Positions 11,470 to 12,571 of a stretch of DNA of 12,571 nucleotides are shown one piece after another. The stretch lies in assembly GCA_944358665.1 (NCBI GenBank), contig CALVRP010000049.1, positions 1 to 12,571 of the forward strand, written 5' to 3'. This DNA is from an uncultured Bacilli bacterium. Lineage in GTDB: Bacteria; Bacillota_I; Bacilli_A; RF39; UBA660. Each line of letters opens with the position of its first letter. Positions within the stretch are counted from its first letter, which is position 1. A program made the translations under genes and the position numbers. The notes under the pieces are model-generated. The model was not told the DNA's origin, made no database searches, and saw nothing but the letters and a program-made list of their open reading frames with translations.

Positions 11470-12571
11470 ATGATAAAACTAATTCCAGTCTTTTCGTTTT
11501 TAACGCTTATTTCATAGCCTAATAGGGATAAGGTTTTTTTAACAATTGAAAGCCCTAAACCGAACTGACCTTTGATACCTTTTTTGTAGGGAGTAAAAAT
11601 ATCATCAAATATAGTTTCATCAATTGTCGGTCCGTCATTGTAGAAAGTTATTTTATGGCCTTTAACAGTTATTTTAATGTTTTCTTTTGCATAACGCATA
11701 AAGTTACTTAAAATATTACCAATAATAGCCTCCCACATATTTTCGGTACCTCTAAAAATAGTTTTTTTGTCGACAATATTAACTTCCCATTTAATATCTG
11801 GTCTAGTTAATTTAAATTTACCAACTTCTTCCGGTAAGATATCTACAATATTAATAGTTTCATTTTTGTAAACATCTGTATCTTTTATATAAGTTAATTT
11901 ATTTAAGTATAGTAAGGAGTGTACTTTTATTTCTAGTTTTTTTATTTCATCTTTGATGACCTGCATTCCAGTTTTTTCATCCTGAACTCCATCTTCAATA
12001 GCTTCAATATAAGACCTAATAACGGTGAGAGGGGTTTTAAAATCATGAGAAATGTTTTGATACATTTGATTTTTATATTCATCCTGAGTCTTTAATGTCA
12101 TTTTCATTTCATCAATAGCCTCAGATAAAACTTTTAATTCGTCTTGTACTTTAAATGGAGTTTTTTGTACATAGTCATCATTATCTAAGTTATCTACTTT
12201 TTCTTTTAAAATTTTTATTTTATCAGCTAGTACTTGTGACCAAACAGCCACAATTACTAAAATTAATAATAGTGTAATTATGAGAATTGGGAATAGAGAT
12301 TTCCAAATATCAGATTTCATCTGCGCGATATAGTTATCATCAGTAATTGCTACCTTATAACCATAAGAATCTGTTTTTGTATTATAGTAATAGGTTTTTC
12401 CTTGGTAAGAAAACTTACCATAGTCGTTGTTTATTTCTTCTAAAATTTGTCCAGCCTTAAGATCAATAATAGTAGATAGATTATTAGATTCGTTAACAAC
12501 ACCATCTTTAACATAAATATATGCAATATTTTCATCTATTTCGTTATCAGATAAATTATGTTGAATAACCT
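11463..12571 (-). CDS. Membrane sensor histidine kinase (N-terminus beyond right edge)
   Basis: The reading frame is open without a stop to the window edge, so the gene is partial and the apparent ATG at 12320 is internal. In the visible 368 residues, about 1-88 are an extracytoplasmic sensor part, about 91-112 the second membrane helix, and about 115-160 a HAMP-like linker. The H-box ISHDFKTPLTVIRSY holds the phospho-accepting His175. The ATPase part follows with N-box IIGNILSNFMRY (Asn289), G1 NDGP (about 311-314), F-box IFTPYKKG and G2 GQFGLGLS (about 335-341). The protein senses an unknown external signal and phosphorylates a response regulator. That regulator gene is not in the window and would be expected just upstream, beyond the right edge. 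The sensor part is rich in Asn, Asp and Tyr and matches no domain I can name. Confidence 0.92.
   Translation of the reverse strand, partial: VIQHNLSDNEIDENIAYIYVKDGVVNESNNLSTIIDLKAGQILEEINNDYGKFSYQGKTYYYNTKTDSYGYKVAITDDNYIAQMKSDIWKSLFPILIITLLLILVIVAVWSQVLADKIKILKEKVDNLDNDDYVQKTPFKVQDELKVLSEAIDEMKMTLKTQDEYKNQMYQNISHDFKTPLTVIRSYIEAIEDGVQDEKTGMQVIKDEIKKLEIKVHSLLYLNKLTYIKDTDVYKNETINIVDILPEEVGKFKLTRPDIKWEVNIVDKKTIFRGTENMWEAIIGNILSNFMRYAKENIKITVKGHKITFYNDGPTIDETIFDDIFTPYKKGIKGQFGLGLSIVKKTLSLLGYEISVKNEKTGISFIIK

Overview
The window is strongly AT-rich DNA from a low-GC Gram-positive bacterium. The ORFs use the standard code: TGG encodes Trp, and TGA is a stop in the sortase gene, so this is not a mycoplasma that reads TGA as Trp. 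Three things point to a walled, possibly spore-forming relative of the Bacilli/Erysipelotrichia/RF39-type gut lineages: an SspI-type small acid-soluble spore protein, a sortase, and a large N-terminally anchored surface protein with a B-repeat and a beta-helix. The lineage assignment is an inference from gene style; no rRNA is present.

Left part (1-3300). A possible tail of an upstream plus-strand gene and a strong two-way terminator are followed by an 888-residue minus-strand surface protein. It has an N-terminal membrane anchor, an Ig-like domain, an InlB-type B-repeat, an FnIII-like domain and a right-handed beta-helix of about eleven rungs. A 76-residue XRE-type repressor gene is divergent to it. 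The 120-base gap between them holds a perfect 12-base inverted repeat whose left arm contains the -35 box of the surface-protein promoter. This looks like a compact adhesin switch.

Centre (3320-7870). The genes are lemA (minus), sspI (plus), a membrane-anchored protein of unknown function with four cysteines (minus), and dnaE, a short DNA polymerase III alpha subunit (minus). The unknown gene lies 47 bases downstream of dnaE and is probably co-transcribed with it.

Right part (7980-12571). A sortase gene overlaps by four bases (ATGA) a gene for a five-helix membrane protein whose predicted cytosolic tail repeats a TEIL-like motif. Then come rpmB (ribosomal protein L28) with an inverted repeat across its promoter, a Fic-domain protein with a C-terminal winged-helix-like region (minus), a single type IV prepilin-like protein with four cysteines (minus), and a sensor histidine kinase cut by the right edge (minus).

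The genome is compact. Several terminator hairpins overlap the stop codons of the genes they serve, and convergent pairs share one hairpin. No tRNA, rRNA, CRISPR array, insertion sequence or integrase was seen. No gap exceeds 300 bases; the largest (1-253 and 9447-9649) hold the terminator and promoter elements listed here.
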